From positions 2,046,001 through 2,110,000 of the forward strand of contig NZ_CP012266.1 of NCBI RefSeq assembly GCF_001277235.1: a DNA stretch of 64,000 bases, read 5' to 3'. Shown here in pieces: positions 16,658 to 25,682 of the stretch (within the stretch, counting starts at the first letter, position 1; each line of letters begins with the position of its first letter). The stretch comes from Cronobacter dublinensis subsp. dublinensis LMG 23823. GTDB taxonomy: Bacteria > Pseudomonadota > Gammaproteobacteria > Enterobacterales > Enterobacteriaceae. A program made the position numbers and the translations under genes. The notes under the pieces are model-generated. The model worked only from the letters and a program-made list of their open reading frames with translations. It was not told the DNA's origin and made no database searches.

Positions 16658-17703
16658 AAGGTTTCCTTAATCGGGTTAAGCGTGGCGTTTTCCGCCGCCG
16701 GGACGGCGCGTTTCCAGCCAAGCGCAGGCGCCACCTGCTGCGCCAGCAGCGAGATGGAGCGCAGAATAAATGGGTGCGGCGGATCGATCGAATGCACCTG
16801 GAAGGAGAGGTCGGTGGCGCGTAACAGCGCCGTATCCTGTGACAGTGTCACGATAACCTCCTGTGGCGTGCCGAGATGCGCATCGAACGCGGCGATATAG
16901 TCGGCAAGCGTGTCGCCCGTCAGACGATGCCCCTGGGCGCGGAACTGCGCGGCCTGAATGGCCAGACCGGCCTCGGCGAAGCGGCGAGCGTCTTCGCCGT
17001 TATCGGTCACAAAGGCGGTGCGCGAGGCCATAATACGCGGCGCGATGCCCGCAGGCAGCGCGTCGAGATAGGCGTCGATGATGGGATTTTGCAGCGCGTC
17101 CAGCGGCAGCTCCGGCGCATCCTGCGGGCGCGGCTGCGTGCGTGAGAGCATCAGGCCGTCACCGGCGCGACCGGCGCGCGCGCCGCCGTCTACCGAAAAC
17201 GTCGCCTGCCAGAGCCGCTGGCGTAACCCCCGCGCGGGCGGGTAAAGGTGATTATCCGTGCCCGCCAGCGCCTCATCGTTCAGCGCCGCGCGCAGCAGCG
17301 CCAGATGGCGGGCATAGGCCTCGCCGCGCGCCTCGCTGTTCAGCCCAAACGGCGGGAACGACGACGGCGTGCCGCCGGAGCCGAGGCCCAGCTCAACGCG
17401 CCCCTCGCTTAAGAGATCCAGCACCGCCGCGTCTTCGGCCACGCGCAGCGGTGATTCCATCGGCAGCGTGATAATGCCGGTGCCGAGCCGGATACGCCGG
17501 GTCTGCGCCGCGACATGTGCTAAAAACAGCAGCGGCGAGGGCAGCCCGCCTTCGGCTTCATGAAAATGGTGCTGCGCCACCCAGGCGGTATCAAAACCGC
17601 AGCGCTCGGCATGGAGGATTTGCTCGCTCGCGAGCCGGTAGCGCTCGGCCGCGCTGACGCGGTCCAGCAGACGGGTAAAAAAACCTAAGCGTTTTGTTGT
17701 CAT
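16654..17703 (-). CDS. FMN-dependent luciferase-like monooxygenase (KPN_01858-type)
   Basis: This is a 349-aa flavin-dependent monooxygenase of the bacterial luciferase superfamily (TIM barrel). Family features are LGFFTRLLDRVSAAERYRLA at the start, FDTAWVAQHHFHEAEGGLPS, IRLGTGIITLPMESPLRVAEDAAVLD in two parts, and a GRVELGLGSGG loop for flavin phosphate. It resembles the putative family named after KPN_01858. It overlaps both neighbours by 4 nt, so translation is coupled with the ABC transporter upstream and the CMD protein downstream. It likely oxidises the imported compound; substrate unknown. Confidence 0.87.
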   Translation of the reverse strand: MTTKRLGFFTRLLDRVSAAERYRLASEQILHAERCGFDTAWVAQHHFHEAEGGLPSPLLFLAHVAAQTRRIRLGTGIITLPMESPLRVAEDAAVLDLLSEGRVELGLGSGGTPSSFPPFGLNSEARGEAYARHLALLRAALNDEALAGTDNHLYPPARGLRQRLWQATFSVDGGARAGRAGDGLMLSRTQPRPQDAPELPLDALQNPIIDAYLDALPAGIAPRIMASRTAFVTDNGEDARRFAEAGLAIQAAQFRAQGHRLTGDTLADYIAAFDAHLGTPQEVIVTLSQDTALLRATDLSFQVHSIDPPHPFILRSISLLAQQVAPALGWKRAVPAAENATLNPIKETL

Positions 17704-19310
17704 GCGACATCCTTCTTTAACGGGCGGGGAAGCGGAATGGCGTCCAGCAGCTGGCGCGTGTAGTCGCTCTGTGGCGCGCGGAAGACGTCGGCGACGTCGC
17801 CATGCTCCACAATCCGACCTGCGCGCAGGACGGAAACCTGATGCGCGAAGCGGCGCACCGTGGCGAGATCGTGCGAGATAAACAGGTAAGTCAGGCCAAG
17901 ATCGTTCTGCAACTCTTCAAGCAGCGTGAGGATCTGCGCCTGAACGGTGACATCCAGCGCTGAGGTGGCTTCATCCAGGATAACAATCCGCGGGTCGCAG
18001 ATAAGCGCGCGGGCAATCGCCACGCGCTGGCGCTGGCCGCCGGAGAGCTGGTGCGGCTTGTGAGTCAGTAGATCGGGCGCGAGCGCCACGCGCTCCGCCA
18101 TCTCACAGACCTTGTTGCGCCGTTGCGCGCGCGAAAGCCGGGTGAAGTTGCGAAGCGGCTCTTCGATGATAGCCAGCAGGCTCTGGCGCGGGTCGAGCGA
18201 AGAATACGGGTTCTGCCAGACCATCTGGATAGTCTGGCGCAGCTGGCGGCGCGCGGCGCGGTCAGTAGCGTTAACGTCGATGCCGTCAATCGTCACCGTG
18301 CCGCGCTGCGGTGTCTGAAAGCCGAGCAGAATGCGCGCCAGCGTGGTTTTGCCGCTGCCGGACTCGCCCACCAGCGCGTGCGTCAGGCCGCGCTCAAGCG
18401 TCAGGTTTACCGCGTCAAGCGCGGTTAGCGTATGTCCATGCCCCAGTGAAAAACGCTGCGTCAGCCCGCGGATCGTCGCCGCCGGTTGCCCGCTCACCGC
18501 CGGGCGCGCACGAAAGCCGTGGGCGAGCGCCGGGGCGTCGGCAAAGAGCTGGCGGGTATAGGCTGCGCGCGGCGCGTGGGTGATTTGCGCCGCGCTGCCG
18601 ATCTCCTGGATTTCGCCGTGACGAAACACCAGCAGGCGGTCGGCGCGCGAGGCGGCGAGCGCCAGATCGTGGGTGATAAACAGCACGGCGGTCCCGGCAT
18701 CGCGCCGCAGCGTGTCGAGCAGATCAAGAATTCGCGCCTGCACCGTCACATCGAGCGCGCTGGTGGGTTCGTCGGCGATAATCAGCGCAGGCTTCAGCGC
18801 GAGCGCGATGGCAATCAGCACGCGCTGCTTCATGCCGCCGGAAAGCTGATGCGGATACTGCCGCGCGCGTAGCGCCGGTTCGCTTAGGCCGACACGCTCA
18901 AGCAGCGCCACCACCTGCGCCTCGCGTTCGCCGCGGCTAAGCCGGGTGTGAAGCGCTAACACTTCCGCGACCTGATCGCCGATGGTTTTCACCGGGTTCA
19001 GCGAGCTGCCAGGATCCTGCGGCACCAGGCTTATCACCTGGCCGCGCAGGGCGTTCATTCGCCGTGGGCTGGCATGGGCTATCGATTCGCCATTAAGGCG
19101 GATATCTCCCGCCAGCAGCACGCCGTTTTCCCCGGCAAGACCAATAATGGTCTGCGCGAGTGTGGTTTTGCCGGAGCCGGACTCCCCGACAATCGCCAGC
19201 ACTTCGCCGGGGGCGACGGAAAACGAGACGTTATGCACCACGCGGCGCACGTCGCGCCCGTGACGCCAGCCGAGGCTCAGGTTGCGCACGTCAAGTACGG
19301 GTTCGCTCAT
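17700..19310 (-). CDS. ABC transporter ATP-binding protein, duplicated (peptide/nickel type)
   Basis: This 536-aa protein fuses two ATPase domains of the oligopeptide/nickel importer type (DppD-DppF in one chain). Domain 1 has Walker A GESGSGKTTLAQ, signature QLSGGMKQRV and Walker B LIIADEPTSALD. Domain 2 (from about residue 280) has GESGSGKTTLAR, QLSGGQRQRV and IVILDEATSALD. The start is ATG 19310 (MSEPVLDVRN); the open frame further upstream overlaps the permease gene and is non-homologous. It shares a TGATG junction with the preceding permease. It energises uptake through the two permeases. Confidence 0.94.
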   Translation of the reverse strand: MSEPVLDVRNLSLGWRHGRDVRRVVHNVSFSVAPGEVLAIVGESGSGKTTLAQTIIGLAGENGVLLAGDIRLNGESIAHASPRRMNALRGQVISLVPQDPGSSLNPVKTIGDQVAEVLALHTRLSRGEREAQVVALLERVGLSEPALRARQYPHQLSGGMKQRVLIAIALALKPALIIADEPTSALDVTVQARILDLLDTLRRDAGTAVLFITHDLALAASRADRLLVFRHGEIQEIGSAAQITHAPRAAYTRQLFADAPALAHGFRARPAVSGQPAATIRGLTQRFSLGHGHTLTALDAVNLTLERGLTHALVGESGSGKTTLARILLGFQTPQRGTVTIDGIDVNATDRAARRQLRQTIQMVWQNPYSSLDPRQSLLAIIEEPLRNFTRLSRAQRRNKVCEMAERVALAPDLLTHKPHQLSGGQRQRVAIARALICDPRIVILDEATSALDVTVQAQILTLLEELQNDLGLTYLFISHDLATVRRFAHQVSVLRAGRIVEHGDVADVFRAPQSDYTRQLLDAIPLPRPLKKDVA

Positions 19311-20158
19311 CAGGATCTCCGGGTGTAATGGTGGCTGAGCGTATTGGCGGCCAGCACCACGGCGATGGCCGCAAGGCCAGGGAACGTGGTCAGCCACCAG
19401 GCGGTCGCAAGGTAGTTGCGGCCCTCGGCAATCAGTAATCCCCATTCTGGCGTGGGCGGCGGCGTGCCGTAGCCAAGAAAACTGAGCGTTGAGAGCGCAA
19501 GGATGGCGTTACCGAACTGCAGCGCCGCGTACGCCAGTACCGAGGTCAGCGAATTCGGCAGAATGTGCCGCCAGAGAATGCTGAAGAACGAGCCGCCGCA
19601 GGCCCGCGCCGCCTCGACATAATCGCTGTGGCGCACCCGCACCACTTCGGCGCGGGCGAGGCGCGCAAAGCTTGCGACCGACGTCGCGCCCACGGCCAGC
19701 GCCGCGTTCACCGTTCCGAACCCCAACAGAATAATGACGCACAGTGCCAGCAGAAGGCCCGGGATCGCCAGCAGCACATCCACGAGGCGCATCAGCCACT
19801 GTTCGGTACGTCCGCCCGCCGCGCCAGCCAACACGCCATACAGCGTGCCGAGCCCGAGGCCCAGCACGACGGCGGCCAGCGCGCCGCTAAGCGTCTGCGA
19901 CGCGCCCCACACCAGACGTGCATAAAGGTCGCGCCCCAACTGATCGGTGCCGAGCCAGTGTGCGCCGCCCGGCGCCAGACGCTGCGCGCCCGGCGTGCCG
20001 ATGAGCGGATCGAATGCGGTAAACCACGACGGGAACAGCGCCCACAGCGCGGCCAGCGCCAGCGTCAGCCAGGCGAGGGTTAACGCCAGCGGCAGGTGGG
20101 GGATACGCCGCGCGCGCGCCCGGCGCGTGCTAACGTGTGAGACATCAAGTGTGGTCAT
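19310..20158 (-). CDS. ABC transporter permease (DppC-like)
   Basis: This 282-aa inner-membrane permease is of the DppC/OppC type. It has an N-terminal cytoplasmic stretch rich in Arg, a first membrane helix (about 25-45), the periplasmic loop PGAQRLAPGGAHWLGTDQLG typical of this family, and five further helices. The EAA-type cytoplasmic loop is around DYVEAARACGGSFFSILWRH. Start and stop codons overlap its neighbours as TGATG junctions, so it is translationally coupled in the operon. Confidence 0.93.
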   Translation of the reverse strand: MTTLDVSHVSTRRARARRIPHLPLALTLAWLTLALAALWALFPSWFTAFDPLIGTPGAQRLAPGGAHWLGTDQLGRDLYARLVWGASQTLSGALAAVVLGLGLGTLYGVLAGAAGGRTEQWLMRLVDVLLAIPGLLLALCVIILLGFGTVNAALAVGATSVASFARLARAEVVRVRHSDYVEAARACGGSFFSILWRHILPNSLTSVLAYAALQFGNAILALSTLSFLGYGTPPPTPEWGLLIAEGRNYLATAWWLTTFPGLAAIAVVLAANTLSHHYTRRS

Positions 20159-21102
20159 CAGGTCGTCCTCCGGGAAAGCGACAGGCGAGGGTCGAACAGC
20201 GGGTAGAGCAGATCCACCAGCAGATTAATCAGCACAAACCCGAACGCCGCCACCAGCACAATCGCCTGCAGCACCGCCAGATCCTGATTGTTCACCGCGT
20301 CGCGGGTGAGCTGCCCGAGGCCGTTTAAGCCGAACACGGTTTCTGTTACCAGCGCGCCCGCAATAAGCTCGCCCAGCAGCAGCCCGGCGACCGTCAGCAC
20401 GGGCAGCAGGGCGTTGCGCGCCACATGACGCCACAGCACGCCGCGATGGCTCGCGCCTTTGGCACGGGCGACGGTGACAAACGGCTGGTGCAGCACCACG
20501 TCGATATTGCGGATCATCAGCTGCGCCAGCGGGGCGCTGACAGGCACCGCCAGCGTCACCACCGGCAGGATAAGCCCCTCCCAGAACCCCGGATTAATCA
20601 CCGGGATCAGCCGCAGCTGGAAAGAAAACAGCTGAATGAGCGTAATGCCGAGCCAGAACGTCGGCACCGCGACAAACAGCGATGGCAGGGCGGCAAAAAA
20701 CCGGCGTAACGCGCGACCGGCGCTTAAGGTGGAGAGCGCGGCAAGCGCGAGGGCGATAACCAGCGCCAGCGTAAACCCGAGCGCGGCGAGGCGCAGCGTC
20801 GCCGGAAGGCTTGCCGCCAGCAGGGCGCTGACGGGCACGCCCGCCTGGAGTGAGTAGCCGAAATCTCCCCGCAGCGTGCCGCCCAGGCTTTCGAGGTATT
20901 GCCGCCACAGCGGCGCGTCGGCTCCGTAGGCGGTACGCATCTGCGCTATCTGCTGCGCGTTCAGACCAAGCTCCGGGTTCTGAAATTTAATGGCGATCGC
21001 ATCGCCCGGCAGCAGTTGCAGCAGCACAAAAGAGACGGTAAAGCTCGCCCACAGCACCAGCAGCGCCTGACCGACGCGTGCGCTCAGATAACGCATCTCC
21101 AT
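20158..21102 (-). CDS. ABC transporter permease (DppB-like)
   Basis: This 314-aa inner-membrane permease is of the DppB/OppB type with six predicted helices. The first is RYLSARVGQALLVLWASF. The EAA-type loop is in TVARAKGASHRGVLWRHVAR and the C-terminus is LLVDLLYPLFDPR, both family hallmarks. I chose ATG 21102, which forms a TGATG junction with the substrate-binding protein gene; another ATG two codons downstream is possible. The reading frame further upstream lies inside the preceding gene and is rejected. Confidence 0.92.
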   Translation of the reverse strand: MEMRYLSARVGQALLVLWASFTVSFVLLQLLPGDAIAIKFQNPELGLNAQQIAQMRTAYGADAPLWRQYLESLGGTLRGDFGYSLQAGVPVSALLAASLPATLRLAALGFTLALVIALALAALSTLSAGRALRRFFAALPSLFVAVPTFWLGITLIQLFSFQLRLIPVINPGFWEGLILPVVTLAVPVSAPLAQLMIRNIDVVLHQPFVTVARAKGASHRGVLWRHVARNALLPVLTVAGLLLGELIAGALVTETVFGLNGLGQLTRDAVNNQDLAVLQAIVLVAAFGFVLINLLVDLLYPLFDPRLSLSRRTT

Positions 21103-22718
21103 CAGTGTTTTTCCAGCCAGACGCCGTAAAAGCTCGGACGGCCCACCGCCTCGAACGCCAGGTTTTTCACCCACGGCGCGGCGGCGTACACCTGCGGCTC
21201 TTCAAAAATCGGAATGATATAGGCGTTATCGACAAGGTATTCCTGCGCGTCGCCCGCCGCCGCGAGGCGTTTTTGCGGGTCGGTTTCTGAAGCGATGGTC
21301 GCAAGCAGCGTGTTGAGCTTGTCGTCAAGAAAATCGGTCTTCTGGCTCAGGCCGCCTTTTTGCAGCAGCGCGTCACGGTTGAGCGGATGAAACTGGCTTT
21401 TGATAACGTCCGGGTCGGCGCGGCCCACTTCCACCACGTTAACCGGCGTTTTGGCCGGGTCGAGGCTGTCCTGCGCTTTGGTACCCGCGTCGCCCGCGCG
21501 CACGTTCAGCTGGACGCCCACCTGTTTCCACTGCTGCGCCACCAGTTGCAACACTTCTTTATTCTGCGGCTGGGGCAGCGACTCATAGACCGTCAGACGG
21601 AGCGGGCGGCCCTCTTTAGCGCGAAGGCCGTCTGCGCCTTTTTTCCAGCCGGCCTCATCCAGCAGGCGGTTGGCGAGCGCCGGGTCGAACGTCAGCTTCG
21701 CGCGTAAATCCCGATAGCCGGGCGCGGTTTTGGCGACCACCGAGGTGGCGACCGGGTAGTTTGGCGAGAACAGCGTGTCGACTATCTGACGCGCGTTGGT
21801 GGCGTGCAGCAGCGCCAGACGCACGTTGCGATCCGCCACCAGCGGGTTAGCGGGGCGAAAAGCGATGCTGTCATTGACGCCGCGGGTTGGCGCGGCATAG
21901 ACCGGGAACTGCTGGTCTGCGGCCTGTTTCTCGTCATACGCCTGTACCTGGCGAATGGCGTCCGCCTGGCCTGCCAGCAGCGCGCCGATGCGCACGCTGT
22001 CTTCCGGCGTCACGAGAATGTTAATGCCGTCAAGATTGGCGGGGCCCTGCTGCGCGCCGTTTTTCGGCCCCCACTGGTAATCTTTGCGGGCGATGAGATT
22101 CACCTCGCGGCCCAGGGTTTCGCTCTGCACCACAAACGGGCCGGAGCCGATGATATGGCGCGCATCGCCAAGCTCATCAAGATTGCGCGCCAGCGTACTG
22201 AGCGACACCAGCCCGGAACCGATAGTCGACGTGCCCTGCAAAAAGCCGGGCGACGGTTTGCTGAAGTAAAACTTCACGGTCAGCGGATCAACCACTTCGC
22301 TGCGCTGATAGTTGTTGATGACTTCGGATACCGGCAGGCGCAGCGTCTTATTGCCAAGGCCGTAGGTATCGAAATTTTTCGCCACCGCGGTGGCGTCAAG
22401 CGGCGTGCCGTCAGAGAACGTCACGCCGGGGCGCAGTTTAAAGGTGTATTCGGTTTTGTCGGCGTTGCTTCTCCAGGACTCGGCTATCCACGGCTCAATC
22501 TCCAGCGTTTTCGGGTTCTGCCAGGTCAGCTTATCGGTTATCTGATTGAGGATGCCGCCGTTGGGGTAGAACCCGCCCGCTGGCGGATAGAGCGTCGTGT
22601 GCGCCTGCTGCTCCAGATAAATCAGCGTGCCGCCTTTAACCGGAGCGGCGCTGGCATAGGCCGTCAGGCTGAGCGCGAGGCCAAGCGCCACGCCGCGCGC
22701 GGTAGTAGAGAAGTGCAT
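21102..22718 (-). CDS. ABC transporter substrate-binding protein, family 5 (KPN_01854-type)
   Basis: This 538-aa periplasmic solute-binding protein is of the peptide/nickel family 5. The signal peptide (MHFSTTARGVALGLALSLTA, cleavage near YASAA) is followed by KGGTLIYLEQQ. The family pattern FKLRPGVTFSDGTPLDATAV is visible. Length and context (FMN monooxygenase and CMD protein downstream) match the putative family named after KPN_01854. It is the first gene of the six-gene operon. The ligand is unknown; the redox enzymes suggest a small organic or organosulfur compound rather than a peptide, which is inference. Confidence 0.9.
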   Translation of the reverse strand: MHFSTTARGVALGLALSLTAYASAAPVKGGTLIYLEQQAHTTLYPPAGGFYPNGGILNQITDKLTWQNPKTLEIEPWIAESWRSNADKTEYTFKLRPGVTFSDGTPLDATAVAKNFDTYGLGNKTLRLPVSEVINNYQRSEVVDPLTVKFYFSKPSPGFLQGTSTIGSGLVSLSTLARNLDELGDARHIIGSGPFVVQSETLGREVNLIARKDYQWGPKNGAQQGPANLDGINILVTPEDSVRIGALLAGQADAIRQVQAYDEKQAADQQFPVYAAPTRGVNDSIAFRPANPLVADRNVRLALLHATNARQIVDTLFSPNYPVATSVVAKTAPGYRDLRAKLTFDPALANRLLDEAGWKKGADGLRAKEGRPLRLTVYESLPQPQNKEVLQLVAQQWKQVGVQLNVRAGDAGTKAQDSLDPAKTPVNVVEVGRADPDVIKSQFHPLNRDALLQKGGLSQKTDFLDDKLNTLLATIASETDPQKRLAAAGDAQEYLVDNAYIIPIFEEPQVYAAAPWVKNLAFEAVGRPSFYGVWLEKH

Positions 22719-22833
22719 GGTGAATGTCCCTTATCGTCCGTTGTTATTTATGGTCTGTCGACGTTATAAAAACGCAGGGCGGCAGGGATGAGAACCAACA
22801 AAAATGGCTATCTAAATGCGGAAAATATATTTG

Positions 22834-22858
22834 GCCCCTTCGCGTGGCGCGAAGGGGC
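22834..22858 (-). terminator. Strong hairpin terminator after the porin gene
   Basis: GCCCCTTCGCG and CGCGAAGGGGC form a perfect 11-bp stem with a 3-nt loop. On the minus strand it is followed by CAAATATATTTT. It ends the arabinoside operon. Confidence 0.8.
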
Positions 22859-22865
22859 GAGGGCG

Positions 22866-24053
22866 TCAGAAGAAGTATTTAAAGCGCACGCGCGCGCCGT
22901 AGCGGTCTTTATCGCCGTCGTTGTCATACTCGCTGTCTTTCAGCGACAGCTGCGACCAGTAGGCGCCGAGATAAATATTGAAGTTGTCCATATCCATCAC
23001 ATTCGTGAAGCCATAAGAAAGATGCACGGTGTGAATGTCATATTTACCCGGATATTTCAGCTGGCCATCCTCGTCGCCGACGCTCGACACATTGAAATCA
23101 TCAATATTGTTATGGGCGTAGATATACCCGAGCTCCAGGTGCCGCCACAGCACGTTGGCCCCGGCGCTGAAGTCAGTTTCGTCGGTGGCGTCCATGTACG
23201 CGGTGTTGATGTTCACCACCGTGCCGTCGTCCGGGTCGTTTTTCAGGCTGTTCCAGGTAAAGGTCGCGCCGTAGCCGGTACGGTCTGACTGATCCTGAAA
23301 GCGCCCCTGGGCGTCGTTATAGCCATACGCATTGCTCACCACGTTGGTTTCCATCGCGACGGCGGCGGAGACGTGGTCGTCGCGCCAGGCGATAACCGGG
23401 CGCATATAGATGACGTTCTTTTTATTCTCCAGCGCGTTGCCGTGATAGGCGTCGTCGGCAAACAGCGTGGTGCCGTCTTTCACCATGTTGTTCAGCTCGA
23501 AATACCAGTTGCCGTATTCGCCGCTCAGCTGCACCGCGCCGCCATTGCTGCTGCGCCCACGGCCTTCTTTCATCATATAGACATAGCCGAAGCCGTCGCC
23601 GTAGATGTCGTTTGCGGTGTTGCCGGAGTACTGAATAAAGGTGTCCTGATTGAGCGGGAACATATCGTAGGCTTCAAAACGGCCTACTTTGATTTTCCAC
23701 GCCTGCGGCTGGCCGAAGTAAAACGCCGCGTCATCGAGGTTGGTATGCCCGGACAGATCCGCCAGCGGCTGCACCGTGAACCCGGCGAAATTGCCATTTT
23801 TTTCGCGATAGCCATCGACGCCCAGCAGAATGCGGCCGTTGACATCCCACTTTTCGTGATCGCCCGGCTTCCAGTCTTTATCGTCAGAGGTGCGAAGCGA
23901 AGTGAGCTGCCCGGTGCGGCTCGCCGCGTCGACGTTAAATTCCACGTCGCCGTAGAATTTCAGGTCGCCCTGCGGCGTGTTCACTTTGATTTCCGCCATC
24001 GCGCAGGGGGCCAGCAGGCTAAACACGCAGGGCAGTACCATCATCTTTTTCAT
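22866..24053 (-). CDS. Outer-membrane carbohydrate porin-like protein
   Basis: This is a 395-aa secreted beta-barrel protein. The signal peptide MKKMMVLPCVFSLLAPCAMA is followed by alternating aromatic/polar strands rich in Tyr, Asp and Gly, and the chain ends RVRFKYFF, a C-terminal Phe typical of outer-membrane proteins. I cannot assign a named porin family with certainty. Its position directly downstream of a GH51 arabinofuranosidase and a GPH sugar symporter suggests it admits arabino-oligosaccharides through the outer membrane. It is the last gene of that operon and has its own terminator. Confidence 0.75.
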   Translation of the reverse strand: MKKMMVLPCVFSLLAPCAMAEIKVNTPQGDLKFYGDVEFNVDAASRTGQLTSLRTSDDKDWKPGDHEKWDVNGRILLGVDGYREKNGNFAGFTVQPLADLSGHTNLDDAAFYFGQPQAWKIKVGRFEAYDMFPLNQDTFIQYSGNTANDIYGDGFGYVYMMKEGRGRSSNGGAVQLSGEYGNWYFELNNMVKDGTTLFADDAYHGNALENKKNVIYMRPVIAWRDDHVSAAVAMETNVVSNAYGYNDAQGRFQDQSDRTGYGATFTWNSLKNDPDDGTVVNINTAYMDATDETDFSAGANVLWRHLELGYIYAHNNIDDFNVSSVGDEDGQLKYPGKYDIHTVHLSYGFTNVMDMDNFNIYLGAYWSQLSLKDSEYDNDGDKDRYGARVRFKYFF

Positions 24054-24092
24054 GGGGACTCTCTTATTGTTGTCAGTTTTCAGGCATACGGC

Positions 24093-24127
24093 GGCCCTGC
24101 CGCCGTCCGAAAACGGCGGTGCGGGCC
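24093..24127. repeat. GC-rich stem-loop between abfA and the porin gene
   Basis: GGCCCTGCCGCCGT and ACGGCGGTGCGGGCC form an almost perfect inverted repeat (one bulge) in the 96-bp gap between two same-strand genes. It could act as an intercistronic stabiliser or partial terminator that sets the porin/enzyme ratio (inference). Confidence 0.5.
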
Positions 24128-24149
24128 TGTCAGAGGTAGTGGGCGCGCC

Positions 24150-25670
24150 TTACGCGCGGGCGACCGACAGCGTGATGCGGTTCCAGGTCAGCGGTGAGAG
24201 CGTGACCCGGTTATCGCGCAGGCCGCTGTGCGGGTAATCGATGATTTCCGGGTGCACGCGGTTCGGATCGTCAAAGGTGTTTTTGGCGTAGAGATCGTCG
24301 CTGCGCAGCACCTTATGTTCCGTCAGACGGCAGTCGCTGAAGGCGGGCAGGTTGATATCCAGTTCATAGGCGGTGGTGAAGTCGCAGTTGACGGCAAAGA
24401 CGTAAATTTCGCCGCGCGCCTCGTTATACACGACGGATGACTGCACGCTGCGCGCGTCGCCATATTTGCTCGCGAACGTCGGCACCGGCAGCTGGTGGCG
24501 CAACACTACACCATCGCTGACGCTGGCGACCATTTCGAACGGCCAGAAGAGCGTCTGGCAGAGCGCGCCTTTGCCAGGCTCGGTGAAAATCGGGGCGATC
24601 ACGTTCACCAGCTGTGCCAGGCTCGCCATTTTTACCCGGTCGGCGTGATTCAGCAGCGAGCAGAGCAGCCCGCCCATCACCAGCGCGTCGAGGAACGAGT
24701 AGCGGTCTTCCAGCAGCGGCGGGGCAACGCGAAAGCGGTTCGCCGGATCTTTCATCGGCGCGTCCCACGGGTCGCCGCGCAGATACCAGACGTTCCACTC
24801 ATCAAACGAAATCATCATGTCTTTATTGCTGCGCCGCACGGCTTTGGCATAGTTGGCGGTGCTGACAATGGTTTCGATGAAATTGTCCATATTCACAAAC
24901 GAGGCGAGGAAATCCGTCTCGCTGCCTTCGTTCTCGTAATACTGATGGCAGGAGATGAAATCGACGTAGTCGTAGAGCTCCTCCAGCACGATGCGATCCC
25001 ACTCCGGGAACGTCGTCATCGCCGAGCTTGAGCTGCCGCAGGCCACCAGCTGCGCCTGCGGGTCGATGCAGCGCAGAATTTTCGCGGTTTCACGCGCTTT
25101 AATCGCATACTCTTTGGCGTTCATCTGCCCGGTCTGCCACGGCCCGTCCATTTCATTGCCAAGGCACCACAGGTGGAAGTTATACGGCTCGCGGCGACCA
25201 TGCTGAATGCGCAAATCGCTAAGCGTCGTGCCGCCGGGGTGATTGCAGTACTCCGCAAAATAGCCCGCTTCCTGCGGCGTGCCGGTGCCGAGGTTGACCG
25301 CGATCATCGGCTCGACGCCGGTTTTTTCGCACCAGCGGGCGAATTCATCGATGCCGAACTGGTTCGTCTCTTTGCTTATCCAGGCGTAATCGAGGCGCAC
25401 CGGACGTTCTTCTTTCGGGCCAATGCTGTCGCGCCAGTTAAAGCCGGAGACATAGTTGCCGCCCGGATAGCGCACGGTGGTGACGTGCAGCGCTTTGACG
25501 AGATCAATCACGTCCTGGCGAAACCCGTCTTCATCCGCCTGCGGGTGTTCCGGCTCATAGACGCCGGTGTAGACCGCGCGGCCCAGATGCTCGATGAACG
25601 AGCCAAACAGCCGTGGGTCGATGGCGGAAATCACGTTCTGCGGGTCGAGCGTGAACGATAACGTGGTCAT
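24150..25670 (-). CDS. abfA: GH51 alpha-L-arabinofuranosidase
   Basis: This is a 506-aa glycoside hydrolase family 51 enzyme that removes terminal alpha-L-arabinofuranosyl groups from arabino-oligosaccharides. The acid/base Glu173 is in WCLGNEMDGPW and the nucleophile Glu291 in MISFDEWNVWY; spacing and length fit characterised GH51 enzymes. The N-terminus ISAIDPRLFGSFIEHLGRAV is also typical. There is no signal peptide, so it acts in the cytoplasm on imported oligosaccharides. AAGGAG precedes the ATG. It lies 12 nt after the GPH symporter gene, in one operon. Confidence 0.95.
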   Translation of the reverse strand: MTTLSFTLDPQNVISAIDPRLFGSFIEHLGRAVYTGVYEPEHPQADEDGFRQDVIDLVKALHVTTVRYPGGNYVSGFNWRDSIGPKEERPVRLDYAWISKETNQFGIDEFARWCEKTGVEPMIAVNLGTGTPQEAGYFAEYCNHPGGTTLSDLRIQHGRREPYNFHLWCLGNEMDGPWQTGQMNAKEYAIKARETAKILRCIDPQAQLVACGSSSSAMTTFPEWDRIVLEELYDYVDFISCHQYYENEGSETDFLASFVNMDNFIETIVSTANYAKAVRRSNKDMMISFDEWNVWYLRGDPWDAPMKDPANRFRVAPPLLEDRYSFLDALVMGGLLCSLLNHADRVKMASLAQLVNVIAPIFTEPGKGALCQTLFWPFEMVASVSDGVVLRHQLPVPTFASKYGDARSVQSSVVYNEARGEIYVFAVNCDFTTAYELDINLPAFSDCRLTEHKVLRSDDLYAKNTFDDPNRVHPEIIDYPHSGLRDNRVTLSPLTWNRITLSVARA

Positions 25671-25682
25671 AACGTCTCCTTA

